Assembly (NCBI RefSeq): GCF_000024925.1
Contig: NC_013521.1
Span: 4,189,414 to 4,253,413 of the forward strand
Origin: Sanguibacter keddieii DSM 10542
GTDB lineage: Bacteria; Actinomycetota; Actinomycetes; Actinomycetales; Cellulomonadaceae
DNA: 64,000 bases
Direction of reading: 5' to 3'
The first letter of the stretch is position 1, and each line of letters opens with the position of its first letter. Positions 49,291 through 58,404 of this stretch are shown here, piece by piece. The notes below the pieces were generated by a model. That model was given only the letters and a program-made list of their open reading frames with translations. It ran no database searches and was not told the DNA's origin. The translations under genes and the position numbers were made by a program.

Positions 49291-50984
49291 CCCAGCCCGC
49301 CACCAAGGCCTCGTCGGTCGGCCACAGCTCGATCGTCATGGCGTCGGGCACCGCGGTCTCCCGCGGCCTCGGCCTCGTGCGCAACATCCTGCTGGTGGCC
49401 GTGGTCGGCGGAGCGACCGGGCCGATCGCGGACGCCTTCGACATCGCGAACAAGATCCCCAACATCCTCTTCGCGGTCATCGCGGGCGGCATGCTCAACG
49501 CGGTCATCGTGCCTCAGGTGGTGCGGGCCTACAGGTCCCCGGACGGCCAGGAGTACCTCGACAAGCTGCTCACCCTCGCCGGGTCCGTGCTGCTCGTCAT
49601 CACCCTCGTGTGCACGATGGGCGCGAGCGTGGCGGTCGCGCTCTACACCGACTCGAGCTGGACGTCCGCGCAGGTCGCGCTGGCGGTGTCCTTCGCCTTC
49701 TGGTGCATCCCGCAGCTCTTCTTCTACGGCCTCTACACGCTGCTCGGCCAGGTGCTCAACGCACGCGGCCAGTTCGGCCCGTTCATGTGGGCCCCGGTCG
49801 TCAACAACATCATCTCGATCGTCGGCCTCTCGGTGTTCCTGCTGGTCTTCGGCTCGGTGCTGCTGGAGGACCCGGCCACCGGCGCGCGCCTGTCCACCGA
49901 CGTGGTCGTCGACTCGTGGTCGACCACGCAGGTCACGGTCCTCGGCGCCGTCACGACCCTCGGGGTCGTCGGCCAGGCGCTCATCCTCGTCGTCCCGCTC
50001 TGGCGCTCCGGCTTCCGCTGGCGTCCGCGGTTCGGGTTCCGCGGTGCCGGCCTCGGCTCGGTCGGCCGCGTGGGCATGTGGACCTTCGCTGCCGTGCTGC
50101 TCGACCAGGTCGCGGTGCTGGTGACCTCGAACATCACCTCGGGAGCGCCGCTGGCGGCCGCCGCGGACGGCGTCGCCGAGGCCTCGGTCGCCGGTAACGG
50201 CGCCTACACCCAGGCGCTGATGATCTACCTCCTGCCGCACTCGCTCATCACCGTGTCGATCGCCACGGCGCTGTTCACCGGGATGAGCGCCGCAGCCGCC
50301 GGCGGCGACGTCGCCAAGGTCCGCGAGATCGTGTCGCGCGGCATGCGCGTCATCGGGGTGTTCACGATCTTCGCGACCGCGGTCTTCATCGTGCTGTCGC
50401 GACCGGTCGTGAAGATCATCGTCCCGACGCTCAACGCGGACTCGGTCGTCGCCGTGGGCAACGTGCTCGCCGCCATGTCCCTGGGGCTCGCGCCCCTCGG
50501 CGCGATGGTCCTCATGAAGTGGGTCTACTTCGCCTTCGAGGACGGCCGCACCGTGTTCCTCATCCAGATCCCGGTAACCGTCGTCCTGGTGGCCGGGGCC
50601 GGTGCCGTCTGGCTCCTCGCACCGGGCCAGTGGTGGGCCGTCGGCGCGGCGCTGGCGATGTCGGCGTCGAACCTCGTCGCCGTCCTGCTCCGGGTGCGCG
50701 GGATGCGCGACCGGCTCGATGGGCTCGACCTCGCGCGCATCGTGCGGCTGCACGTCCAGCTCGTGGTCTCCGCCGTGCTGGCTGCCCTCACCGGCTGGCT
50801 CGTCCTGCACGTGTGGGGCTTCGCGCCCGGCGACACGTGGCTGCGCGCGGTCTGGGTGACTCTGCTCGTCCTGACGACCATGACCTCGGTGTACGTGCTC
50901 TCGCTGCGCATCATGGGCGTCCAGGAGCTCACCAGCCTCGCCGCACCGTTCCGTCGCTTCCTCCCCCGCCGATTCTCCACATGA
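49287..50984 (+). CDS. murJ: Lipid II flippase MurJ (MviN)
   Basis: The 565-residue membrane protein has ~14 hydrophobic segments and the MviN pattern: MASGTAVSRGLGLVRNILL, then ADAFDIANKIPNILFAVIAGG and LNARGQFGPFMWAPVVNNI. It moves lipid II from the inner to the outer face of the membrane. The ATG overlaps the DUF6049 stop. In mycobacteria MurJ is fused to a pseudokinase; here the pseudokinase is a separate gene 70 bases downstream. Confidence 0.95.
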   Translation: MTQPATKASSVGHSSIVMASGTAVSRGLGLVRNILLVAVVGGATGPIADAFDIANKIPNILFAVIAGGMLNAVIVPQVVRAYRSPDGQEYLDKLLTLAGSVLLVITLVCTMGASVAVALYTDSSWTSAQVALAVSFAFWCIPQLFFYGLYTLLGQVLNARGQFGPFMWAPVVNNIISIVGLSVFLLVFGSVLLEDPATGARLSTDVVVDSWSTTQVTVLGAVTTLGVVGQALILVVPLWRSGFRWRPRFGFRGAGLGSVGRVGMWTFAAVLLDQVAVLVTSNITSGAPLAAAADGVAEASVAGNGAYTQALMIYLLPHSLITVSIATALFTGMSAAAAGGDVAKVREIVSRGMRVIGVFTIFATAVFIVLSRPVVKIIVPTLNADSVVAVGNVLAAMSLGLAPLGAMVLMKWVYFAFEDGRTVFLIQIPVTVVLVAGAGAVWLLAPGQWWAVGAALAMSASNLVAVLLRVRGMRDRLDGLDLARIVRLHVQLVVSAVLAALTGWLVLHVWGFAPGDTWLRAVWVTLLVLTTMTSVYVLSLRIMGVQELTSLAAPFRRFLPRRFST

Positions 50985-51054
50985 GCCACGTACCATGGTG
51001 CGCGGGACGCGCCGTACGGGCGCGCTCTGACGACGACTGATCGGGGTTCGTGGG

Positions 51055-52893
51055 GTGGCTGACCTGGAAGGCGGCGAGCTCGTCGTCGCCCGTTACCGGC
51101 TGGACACACCTGCGCCGAGCGACCTCGTCGGCGTCGAGGCGTGGGAGGCGACGGACCAGATCCTCGACCGGCCCGTCCGGCTGAGCATCATCACGTCGCC
51201 CGACGCCCCCCTGACCCTCGACGCGGCACGCCGCGCGGCCCTCGTCTCCGACGAGCACGTCACCCGGGTCATCGACGTCCTGCACGACGCGTCGCGCAGC
51301 ATCGTCGTCACGGAGCCCTACGTCGGCTCGACGCTCGCCGACCTCGTCGAGGCCCGGCCGCTGTCGCCGGACGCCGCCCGTGCCGTCGTCGGTGCTGCGG
51401 CGACCGCGCTCGCAGCAGCCAGCCGGCGCGGGGTGCACCACGGTGCGCTGCGCCCGTCGGCGATCAGGGTCCACCGCGGCCGCGTCCGCGTCACGGGCCT
51501 GGGGATCGACGGGGACCTCGTCCACGGTGACACCAGGCTCGACGGCGAGGAGGCCTCACGCGCCGACACGGTCGCTCTCGTCGCGCTCCTGCACTACGCG
51601 CTCACCGGCGACCTCCCCCGCGTCGCGCACGACGTCGCCGCGCTCGACCCCGGTGTCCCCACGCCGGCCGGGCTGCAGGCGCCCGGCGAGGCGCTCGTCC
51701 CGCCGCGCGACGTCGACCAGAGCATCCCGCGCGACCTCGACACCCTCTGCTCCGTCACCCTCGGGGCGCACGACGACGGTCCGACCACCCCGGGCGAGCT
51801 CGTCTCCGAGCTCGCCCCGTGGAGCACCGAGCACGTCCCCGTCACCGGGGAGGTCCCGGTGGCCGTCCAGCCGCTCGAGCCCCCCGTCACACGGGAGGTG
51901 ACCCGCCAGTCGGTGCGGTCGCTCGGCGCCACCGGCAGCACCTCCCGCGGTGCCGCGCTGCCGGGGACGCCCCCACCGGCCGGACCTGTCCGCCGAGGCA
52001 CGACGACGGGACGCATCCCCCGCGTCGTCGCCCCGGCGACCGCCGCCGCTGCGACGACCTCGCTGACCCTCGGCCCGAGCCAGGTGCCCCCGGCACCGAC
52101 CTCACCAGCCCCCGCGGCGGCGACCGCACCGGTCGCCACGACCACCGCGACCCGCAGCGAGCCTGCGGTGGCCTCCTCAGCCCCGACCTCACCCCCCGTG
52201 GACACCACGCGCCCCGACGACGGCGCGCGCCCACCGACAACGAGAAGCGGCAGACGATTGCGCCTGAACCCGACCCCTTACGTCCTGGTCCTCATGCTCG
52301 TCCTCGTCTTCGGCGCAGGTGTGCTGGCCAAGAACACCCTCTTCGCGGGGTTCGACCCCGTGACGCTCGACCCGTCCGCGGCGGCCACGACCGCGCCGCC
52401 CGCTGACGACGCGACCGACGCGGCCGACCCCACCGAGGAGCCGGCCGAGGAGGAGCCCGCCCCGGCGGCGCTCCCCGTGATCGCGAGCGGCGAGGTCCTC
52501 ACCAACCCCGGTGAGCAGGACTACAACGAGAACGCCGGCCTCGCGCTCGACGACGACAGCGCCACCGCCTGGTACTCCCTCGAGTACAAGACCGCGGCCT
52601 TCGGCGGGTTCGACCGCCTGCTCGCCTACGCGATCAGGCTCGAGCAGCCGGCGACGGTGTCGACCGTGTACCTGTCGACGCAGAACACCGGTGGCAACGT
52701 CGAGATCCGGCTCACCGACTCCTCCGACCCCCGCGGCGGGGAGCTGCTCGCCTCGGGGCCGCTCGACGGCGAGACCCCGTTCACGCTCTCCCGGCCTGTC
52801 GAGACCCAGAGCCTCGTGATCCTCTTCACCGAGCTCCCGACGGCGGCCGACGGCAAGTTCCGTGCGCACGTCTACGACATCAGCCTGTCGTGA
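51055..52893 (+). CDS. Membrane-anchored Ser/Thr pseudokinase with C-terminal discoidin-like domain
   Basis: The 612-residue protein has a degenerate kinase lobe (1-250): where kinases have VAIK it has RLSII, the HRD loop is HHGALRP, and DFG is replaced by GLGIDG. A disordered Pro/Thr/Ala-rich linker (~270-400) and one membrane segment (~405-425, PYVLVLMLVLVFGAGVL) follow. An extracellular beta domain (~470-612, NAGLALDDDSATAWYS...) resembles a galactose/peptidoglycan-binding discoidin fold. It matches the MurJ-linked pseudokinase that recruits FhaA when phosphorylated in mycobacteria. Catalysis is unlikely. Confidence 0.88.
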   Translation: MADLEGGELVVARYRLDTPAPSDLVGVEAWEATDQILDRPVRLSIITSPDAPLTLDAARRAALVSDEHVTRVIDVLHDASRSIVVTEPYVGSTLADLVEARPLSPDAARAVVGAAATALAAASRRGVHHGALRPSAIRVHRGRVRVTGLGIDGDLVHGDTRLDGEEASRADTVALVALLHYALTGDLPRVAHDVAALDPGVPTPAGLQAPGEALVPPRDVDQSIPRDLDTLCSVTLGAHDDGPTTPGELVSELAPWSTEHVPVTGEVPVAVQPLEPPVTREVTRQSVRSLGATGSTSRGAALPGTPPPAGPVRRGTTTGRIPRVVAPATAAAATTSLTLGPSQVPPAPTSPAPAAATAPVATTTATRSEPAVASSAPTSPPVDTTRPDDGARPPTTRSGRRLRLNPTPYVLVLMLVLVFGAGVLAKNTLFAGFDPVTLDPSAAATTAPPADDATDAADPTEEPAEEEPAPAALPVIASGEVLTNPGEQDYNENAGLALDDDSATAWYSLEYKTAAFGGFDRLLAYAIRLEQPATVSTVYLSTQNTGGNVEIRLTDSSDPRGGELLASGPLDGETPFTLSRPVETQSLVILFTELPTAADGKFRAHVYDISLS

Positions 52894-52901
52894 CGTGCCG
52901 C

Positions 52902-52926
52902 CCAGGGCCATCTGACGCGGCCCTGG
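52902..52926 (+). terminator. Terminator hairpin after the pseudokinase gene
   Basis: CCAGGGCC (52902-52909) pairs with GGCCCTGG (52919-52926); loop of 9 bases. No U-tract. A second small hairpin (GCACGGG/CCCGTGC, 52950-52969) lies in the trxB promoter region. Confidence 0.65.
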
Positions 52927-52953
52927 TTCCGAACCACCAGTGAGCCCCAGCAC

Positions 52954-52980
52954 GGGAACAAGCCCGTGCAACCCGGTGTT
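52954..52980 (+). promoter_or_regulatory. Predicted SigR/SigH-type thiol-stress promoter of trxBA
   Basis: The -35 element GGGAAC (52954-52959) and the -10 element GTT (52978-52980) are separated by exactly 18 bases, as in the consensus GGAAT/C-N18-GTT. The start codon of trxB is ~78 bases downstream. trxB and trxA are classic members of the SigR/SigH regulon. Not tested. Confidence 0.7.
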
Positions 52981-53064
52981 CTGGTCCTAGCAGCCACCCC
53001 GCTGCGCAGGGCGAGCACCACCCACGACCCGCCGTACCGCACCACCGACCGAAGGGCACGACCA

Positions 53065-54066
53065 GTGACCGCACAGACCACCCCCACGCACGAGCTCATC
53101 ATCGTCGGGTCCGGTCCGGCCGGGTACACCGCCGCGGTCTACGCCGCCCGCGCCGGCCTCGCCCCGCTCGTCCTCGCCGGGTCCATCACGGCCGGTGGTG
53201 CGCTGATGAACACCACCGAGGTCGAGAACTTCCCCGGGTTCGTCGACGGGATCATGGGCCCCGAGCTCATGGAGAACATGCAGAAGCAGGCCGAGCGCTT
53301 CGGTGCCCAGATCGAGTGGGACGACGCCGTGTCCCTCGAGCTCGACGGACCGCTCAAGGTCGTCACGACCGGCAACGGTGACGTCTTCTCGGCCCGCGCC
53401 GTGATCCTCGCGACCGGCTCCGCGTACCGCGAGCTGGGCCTCGACGACGAGAAGCGCCTGTCGGGCCGCGGCGTCTCGTGGTGCGCCACCTGCGACGGGT
53501 TCTTCTTCCGCGACCAGGAGATCGTGGTCGTCGGAGGCGGCGACTCCGCGGTCGAGGAGGCCACCTTCCTCACCCGCTTCGCGTCCAAGGTGACGATGGT
53601 CCACCGTCGCGACGCCCTGCGTGCCTCGAAGATCATGGCCGAGCGCGCCGAGGCCGACCCCAAGATCGAGTTCGCCTGGAACTCCGAGGTCGTCGGGATC
53701 CACGGGGCCGACAAGGTCGAGGGCGTCCGCCTGCGCGACACCCTCACGGGCGAGGAGCGCGACGTGGCCGCCGGCGGTCTCTTCGTGGCGATCGGCCACG
53801 ACCCGCGCACCGAGCTGGTCAAGGAGCAGGTGACGCTCGACGCCGAGGGCTACATCGAGGTCCAGGGGCGCTCGACCCGCACCAACCTCGAGGGTGTCTT
53901 CGCCTGCGGCGACGCCGTCGACCACACCTACCGCCAGGCGATCACCGCTGCAGGCTCCGGCTGCGCCGCGGCCCTCGACGCCCAGCACTACCTCGCAGAC
54001 CTCGTCGGCGCGCAGGACTCGCCCACCGAGCTCGTCGAGGCCGTCGAAGCACTGGAGGCACGATGA
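53065..54066 (+). CDS. trxB: Thioredoxin-disulfide reductase
   Basis: The 333-residue flavoenzyme reduces thioredoxin with NADPH. It has FAD motif [16 protein letters not shown] (~15-30), the redox-active CATC at 140-143 in [11 protein letters not shown], the NADPH motif [13 protein letters not shown], and [16 protein letters not shown] near the end. The GTG at 53065 follows AAGGG; the upstream in-frame ATG lacks a ribosome site. It is coupled by ATGA to trxA. Confidence 0.97.
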   Translation: MTAQTTPTHELIIVGSGPAGYTAAVYAARAGLAPLVLAGSITAGGALMNTTEVENFPGFVDGIMGPELMENMQKQAERFGAQIEWDDAVSLELDGPLKVVTTGNGDVFSARAVILATGSAYRELGLDDEKRLSGRGVSWCATCDGFFFRDQEIVVVGGGDSAVEEATFLTRFASKVTMVHRRDALRASKIMAERAEADPKIEFAWNSEVVGIHGADKVEGVRLRDTLTGEERDVAAGGLFVAIGHDPRTELVKEQVTLDAEGYIEVQGRSTRTNLEGVFACGDAVDHTYRQAITAAGSGCAAALDAQHYLADLVGAQDSPTELVEAVEALEAR

Positions 54067-54404
54067 CCGTCTCGACCCCCGTCCACGCGACCGACGACAC
54101 CTTCAAGAGCGTCGTCCTCGAGTCCGACGTCCCGGTCCTCGTGGACTTCTGGGCCGAGTGGTGCGGCCCGTGCCGCCTCGTGGCCCCGGTGCTCGACGAG
54201 ATCGCGGCCGACTACGCCGGCCGGCTGACGATCGCCAAGGTCGACACCGAGGAGAACCCCCAGGTCACGGCCGCCTACGGCGTCGTGTCGATCCCGCTGC
54301 TCAACATCTACCACCGCGGCGAGCTCGTCCGGTCGATCGTCGGCGCACGGCCCAAGAGGTCGCTGGTCGAGGAGATCGACGCCGTCCTCGCCGAGATCGG
54401 CTGA
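54063..54404 (+). CDS. trxA: Thioredoxin
   Basis: The 113-residue protein has the active site WCGPC (33-37) in [18 protein letters not shown] and the cis-Pro loop [14 protein letters not shown]. It keeps cytosolic disulfides reduced. The ATG overlaps the trxB stop codon, so both are made together. Confidence 0.97.
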   Translation: MTVSTPVHATDDTFKSVVLESDVPVLVDFWAEWCGPCRLVAPVLDEIAADYAGRLTIAKVDTEENPQVTAAYGVVSIPLLNIYHRGELVRSIVGARPKRSLVEEIDAVLAEIG

Positions 54405-54476
54405 CGGGCGGGACCGCCCAGCACCACCACCACGCAGTACGCAGTACGCAGTACGCACACGACACAGCAGCATCTG

Positions 54477-54512
54477 ACGTCGGGCCTCCTGGACCACCAG
54501 GGGGCCCGACGT
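54477..54512 (+). terminator. Terminator of trxBA
   Basis: ACGTCGGGCC (54477-54486) pairs with GGCCCGACGT (54503-54512), with an inner CCTGG/CCAGG stem. Just before it, GCAGTAC is repeated three times (54434-54455). Confidence 0.78.
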
Positions 54513-54645
54513 GCGTCCAGGGCCACCGCTCGTCCCGGCCCGGACCGGGACCTGGGGTCGAACCGCCGGACGGGCACCAGAGCGCGCACGGTCCGTCTGG
54601 TGTCCCTTCACGCGATCCCCCGGACCCTCGTGCGAGACTGGCCGG

Positions 54646-55956
54646 GTGACGCCTCCGACACCGCCGACTCCCGGCACCCGACTCGACCCGTGGTTCGGTG
54701 CGTACGCCCAGCGTGCGCACAACATGCGAGCATCCGAGGTGCGAGCCCTGTTCGCCGTCGTGAACCGCCCGGAGGTGGTGTCGCTCGCGGGCGGCATGCC
54801 CTACCTCGAGGGCCTGCCGATGGAGACCATCGCCGCGAGCATGGAGCGGCTCATCGCCACCCACGGCACCACCGCGCTGCAGTACGGCTCGGGTCAGGGC
54901 CACGAGGCCCTGCGTGAGCAGATCCTCGAGGTGATGCGTCTCGAGGGCATCGAGGCCCACCCGGACGACGTGGTCGTGACGACGGGCTCCCAGCAGGCGC
55001 TCGACCTGGTCACCCGCATCTTCATCGACCCGGGCGACGTGATCGTCGCCGAGGCCCCCAGCTACGTCGGCGCGCTCGGCGTGTTCCGCTCGTACCAGGC
55101 CGACGTGGTGCACGTGCCCCTCGACGAGCACGGCCTCGTGCCCGAGGCCCTCGACGAGACGCTGACCGCCCTCGCCGCAGCGGGACGGCGGGTCAAGCTG
55201 CTGTACACGATCCCCAACTTCCACAACCCCGCCGGGGTCACCCTCAGCCTCGAGCGCCGTCCGCGCGTCCTCGAGATCGCCCGTCGGCACGGCGTGCTCG
55301 TCGTCGAGGACAACCCCTACGGCCTCCTCGGGTTCGGCTCCGAGCCGCTCCAGGCGATGCGGGCGACCGACGAGGACGGCGTCCTGTACCTGGGCTCCTT
55401 CTCCAAGACCTTCGCCCCCGGTTTCCGGGTCGGGTGGGTGGTCGCACCGCACGCGGTCCGCGAGAAGCTGGTCCTGGCGTCGGAGTCCGCGATCCTCTGC
55501 CCCTCCAACGCCTCGCAGATGGCGATCTCGAGCTATCTCGAGACGAGCGACTGGAAGGCGCAGATCAAGGCGTTCCAGGTCCTGTACCGCGAGCGTCGCG
55601 ACGCGATGGTCGGCGCTCTCGCCGAGCACATGCCCGACGCCTCCTGGACGGTCCCCGACGGTGGCTTCTACACGTGGGTCAAGCTCCCCGAGGGGCTCGA
55701 CTCCAAGTCCATGCTGCCCCGGGCGGTCACGGGGCGCGTCGCCTACGTCCCAGGCACGGCGTTCTTCGCCGACGGGACGGGCGGCGACCACATGCGGCTG
55801 TCGTACTGCTTCCCCACGCCCGACAGGATCCGCGAGGGCGTCCGCCGGCTCGCCTCGGTGGTCAACGCCGAGCGCGAGCTCGTCGAGATCTTCGGCACCA
55901 CGGCCCACCTCGACGACGTCACCGACACCGACAACCCAGGACCAGATCTCGTATGA
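54646..55956 (+). CDS. PLP-dependent aminotransferase (class I/II, MocR/2-aminoadipate type fold)
   Basis: The 436-residue enzyme has the fold-type I pattern: LQYGSGQGHEALREQI, VVTTGSQQALDLV, TIPNFHNPAGVTLS, and the Schiff-base Lys in GSFSKTFAPGFRVGW. Close relatives act on aromatic amino acids, 2-aminoadipate or as multi-substrate transaminases; no regulatory winged helix is present. The GTG at 54646 leaves almost no room for a ribosome site and may be leaderless. It overlaps the next gene by ATGA. The physiological substrate is unknown; its neighbour suggests a cell-wall amino acid. Confidence 0.88.
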   Translation: MTPPTPPTPGTRLDPWFGAYAQRAHNMRASEVRALFAVVNRPEVVSLAGGMPYLEGLPMETIAASMERLIATHGTTALQYGSGQGHEALREQILEVMRLEGIEAHPDDVVVTTGSQQALDLVTRIFIDPGDVIVAEAPSYVGALGVFRSYQADVVHVPLDEHGLVPEALDETLTALAAAGRRVKLLYTIPNFHNPAGVTLSLERRPRVLEIARRHGVLVVEDNPYGLLGFGSEPLQAMRATDEDGVLYLGSFSKTFAPGFRVGWVVAPHAVREKLVLASESAILCPSNASQMAISSYLETSDWKAQIKAFQVLYRERRDAMVGALAEHMPDASWTVPDGGFYTWVKLPEGLDSKSMLPRAVTGRVAYVPGTAFFADGTGGDHMRLSYCFPTPDRIREGVRRLASVVNAERELVEIFGTTAHLDDVTDTDNPGPDLV

Positions 55957-56906
55957 CTCACTCCCCCCGCGTCCTCGTCCTGGCCGGCGGCCTGTCGCAC
56001 GAGCGTGACGTGTCCCTGCGCTCGGGTCGCCGCGTGGCCGAGGCGCTGCGCTCGGCAAACGTCGAGGTGGCCGTCCACGACGTCGACGCCGACCTCATCC
56101 CCGCTCTCGCCGAGACACGGCCGGACGTCGTGTGGCCCATCCTCCACGGGGCGAGCGGCGAGGACGGCTCCATCCGCGACGTCCTCGACCTCCTCGACGT
56201 CCCCTACGTGGGCACCGGGCCGCGCGCCTCACGTATCGCCTGGAGCAAGCCGGTCGCCAAGTCCGTGGTGGCACGCGCCGGCATCGACACCCCGGAGTAC
56301 GTGACGCTGCCGCAGAGCCTCTTCCGCGAGCTCGGGGCGCAGGCTGTCATGTCTGCGGTCGTCGACAAGCTCGGGCTGCCGCTGGTCGTCAAGCCGTCGC
56401 GCGGCGGCTCCGCCCTGGGGGTCAGCCTGGTCCGGACCGTCGCAGAGCTCCCGCAGGCGATGGTGAGCTGCTTCGCCTACGGCGAGGTCGCACTCATCGA
56501 GCGGGCGGTCGACGGCGTCGAGCTCGCGGTGTCGGTCGTCGAGACCGTCGACGGCCTGAGCACCCTGCCTGCGGTCGAGATCGTCACCGAAGGCCCCTAC
56601 GACTACGACGCTCGATACAACCCGGGTCGGACCGAGTACTTCTCTCCTGCCCGACTCCCGTCGAGCCACGCCGAGGCGGTCGCGGCCACCGCCATCGCCG
56701 CGCACGAGGCCCTGGGCCTGCGGCACATCTCCCGGACGGACCTCATCCTCCAGGCGGACGGGACCATCCAGTTCCTCGAGGTCAACGTCGCGCCGGGCAT
56801 GACCGAGACGTCTCTGCTCCCGCAGGCAGCGCTGGCCGGCGGCTGGTCCCTGCCGACCCTCTACCGGTCCGTGGTCGACCACGCGCTGCCCGTCGCGAGC
56901 GCCTGA
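55953..56906 (+). CDS. D-alanine-D-alanine ligase family protein (short form)
   Basis: The 317-residue ATP-grasp protein has the Ddl pattern: LAGGLSHERDVSLRSGRR, WPILHGASGEDGSIRDVLDLL, LVVKPSRGGSALGVSLV, ARYNPGRTEYFSPA, and RTDLILQADGTIQFLEVNVAPGMTETS. It joins D-amino acids or makes a related dipeptide. The length is slightly shorter than typical Ddl (~330-370) and N-terminal residues VKV...SE are compact, so it may be a paralogue. It is coupled to the aminotransferase gene by ATGA and ends at the palindrome before parB. Confidence 0.87.
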   Translation: MTHSPRVLVLAGGLSHERDVSLRSGRRVAEALRSANVEVAVHDVDADLIPALAETRPDVVWPILHGASGEDGSIRDVLDLLDVPYVGTGPRASRIAWSKPVAKSVVARAGIDTPEYVTLPQSLFRELGAQAVMSAVVDKLGLPLVVKPSRGGSALGVSLVRTVAELPQAMVSCFAYGEVALIERAVDGVELAVSVVETVDGLSTLPAVEIVTEGPYDYDARYNPGRTEYFSPARLPSSHAEAVAATAIAAHEALGLRHISRTDLILQADGTIQFLEVNVAPGMTETSLLPQAALAGGWSLPTLYRSVVDHALPVASA

Positions 56907-56951
56907 CGGCGCGGGTCGCTCAGGAGCTACCCCGAGGACCGGGCAGGAGCA

Positions 56952-57002
56952 CGTACGAGAGCAGGGTCGGAACCGTCACGGTTCCGACCCTGCTCTCGTA
57001 CG
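56952..57002. terminator. 51-base perfect palindrome, bidirectional terminator between the Ddl gene and parB
   Basis: Arms of 25 bases (56952-56976 and 56978-57002) are perfect reverse complements with one base between. Such long perfect arms are unusual for a plain terminator. It sits between two convergent genes, so it can stop both. Confidence 0.8.
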
Positions 57003-57053
57003 GGTGCGACGCTAGCGGCTGGCGACCGGCGGCTGGCGGCTGGCGGCTCCTGC

Positions 57054-58232
57054 CTAGGAGAAGAGCCCTGGCTCTTCGGGCGCCATGACGTTGAGGATCC
57101 TGTTGAGGTCCTCGACAGAGGCGAACTCGACGGTCACCTTGCCCTTGGTCTTGCCCAGGTCGACCTTGACGCGCGTCTCGAACCTGTCGGAGAGGCGCGT
57201 CGCGAGCTCGTCGATCGCCTGGATCCGGGTGCCGGCCCGGGGGCGCTGCGCGGGCTTCGTCGGGGCCTCGTCGCCGCCGAGCGCGACGATCTCCTCGGTG
57301 GCACGGACGGAGAGGCCCTCGGCGACGATCCGCTGGGCCAGCCGCTCGATCTGTGCACCGTCGGGCAGGCCGAGCAGCGCTCGCGCATGGCCAGCAGACA
57401 GCACGCCGGCGGCCACACGTCGCTGCACGAGCGGCGGGAGCTTGAGCAGGCGGAGGGTGTTCGAGATCTGCGGACGGGACCGAGAGATCCTGACCGCGAG
57501 CTCCTCGTGCGTGCACCCGAAGTCGTCGAGCAGCTGCCGGTAGGCGGCGGCCTCTTCGAGCGGGTTCAGTGCTGAACGGTGGAGGTTCTCGAGCAGCGCG
57601 TCACGGAGCAGGTCCCCGTCCTCGGTCTCTCGGATGATCGCCGGGATCGCCCCGAGGCCCGCCTCCTGGGAGGCGCGCCAACGCCGCTCCCCCATGATGA
57701 GCTCATAGCGGTCGGGCTCGTCCGTGGGACGCACGACGATCGGCTGCAGCACGCCGATCTCGCGGATGGAGCCCACGAGCTCAGCCAGGTCACCCTCGTC
57801 GAACACCGTGCGCGGCTGGCGCGCGTTCGGTCGGATCGACTCCACGGGGAGGTGCGCGAAGGTCGCGCCGGGGACGGGGACCAGCGTCGACTCGGGCTCC
57901 GTGCCTGTGGCTGCGAGATACGTTTCACGTGAAACTGAGTCGATCCGCACGGTCCCGCGGTCGCGCGCGGTCGTCGCGGACGAGCCGCCGGCGCTGGTCA
58001 GAGCGGCCGCCATCGAGCCCCGCTGGGAGCCGCCGGTGGTCTTCTTGGGCTCACGAGGCGCGCGCAGCTTGGCGACCACTGCCGCCGAGTCGGCGATGGC
58101 GGTGCTGTTGGGCTCCTCCCCTTCGACCTGCTGCTTGGGTGGGAAGAACACGTCCACCGGACGCTCGAGGTCAGGAGCGGTGGGGATGAGGGCCCCGAGC
58201 CCTCGGCCGAGACCGCGGCGCTTCTCGCTCAC
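57054..58232 (-). CDS. parB: Chromosome partitioning protein ParB
   Basis: The 392-residue protein binds parS and CTP and loads condensin at the origin. It has the GEXXRRxR box in [13 protein letters not shown] (CTPase region), the [13 protein letters not shown] and [13 protein letters not shown] segments, and the helix-turn-helix [15 protein letters not shown]. The N-terminal [17 protein letters not shown] binds ParA. The GTG at 58232 follows GGAGAGG. A perfect parS lies inside the gene. It is ~30-50 residues longer than many homologues through the linker at ~25-100. Confidence 0.96.
   Translation of the reverse strand: MSEKRRGLGRGLGALIPTAPDLERPVDVFFPPKQQVEGEEPNSTAIADSAAVVAKLRAPREPKKTTGGSQRGSMAAALTSAGGSSATTARDRGTVRIDSVSRETYLAATGTEPESTLVPVPGATFAHLPVESIRPNARQPRTVFDEGDLAELVGSIREIGVLQPIVVRPTDEPDRYELIMGERRWRASQEAGLGAIPAIIRETEDGDLLRDALLENLHRSALNPLEEAAAYRQLLDDFGCTHEELAVRISRSRPQISNTLRLLKLPPLVQRRVAAGVLSAGHARALLGLPDGAQIERLAQRIVAEGLSVRATEEIVALGGDEAPTKPAQRPRAGTRIQAIDELATRLSDRFETRVKVDLGKTKGKVTVEFASVEDLNRILNVMAPEEPGLFS
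57922..57935. promoter_or_regulatory. parS site 1 (perfect core), inside parB
   Basis: GTTTCACGTGAAAC matches the parS palindrome core exactly. Confidence 0.9.
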
Positions 58233-58404
58233 AGGTGTACCTCTCCGTCGTGGAACCCCGGAGTCGAGAACTGGCTCCGGTGGTCATCCTCTCGCTCGCG
58301 AGTACCGTCGAGCGGGTGCTGCTGAAAGCGGGTCGCCGTCGACCTTTCGATCTCCTGGTGACCTCCGAGCCTCTGCGCGCAGCCGTGTGCGCGCGAAGAG
58401 CTCA

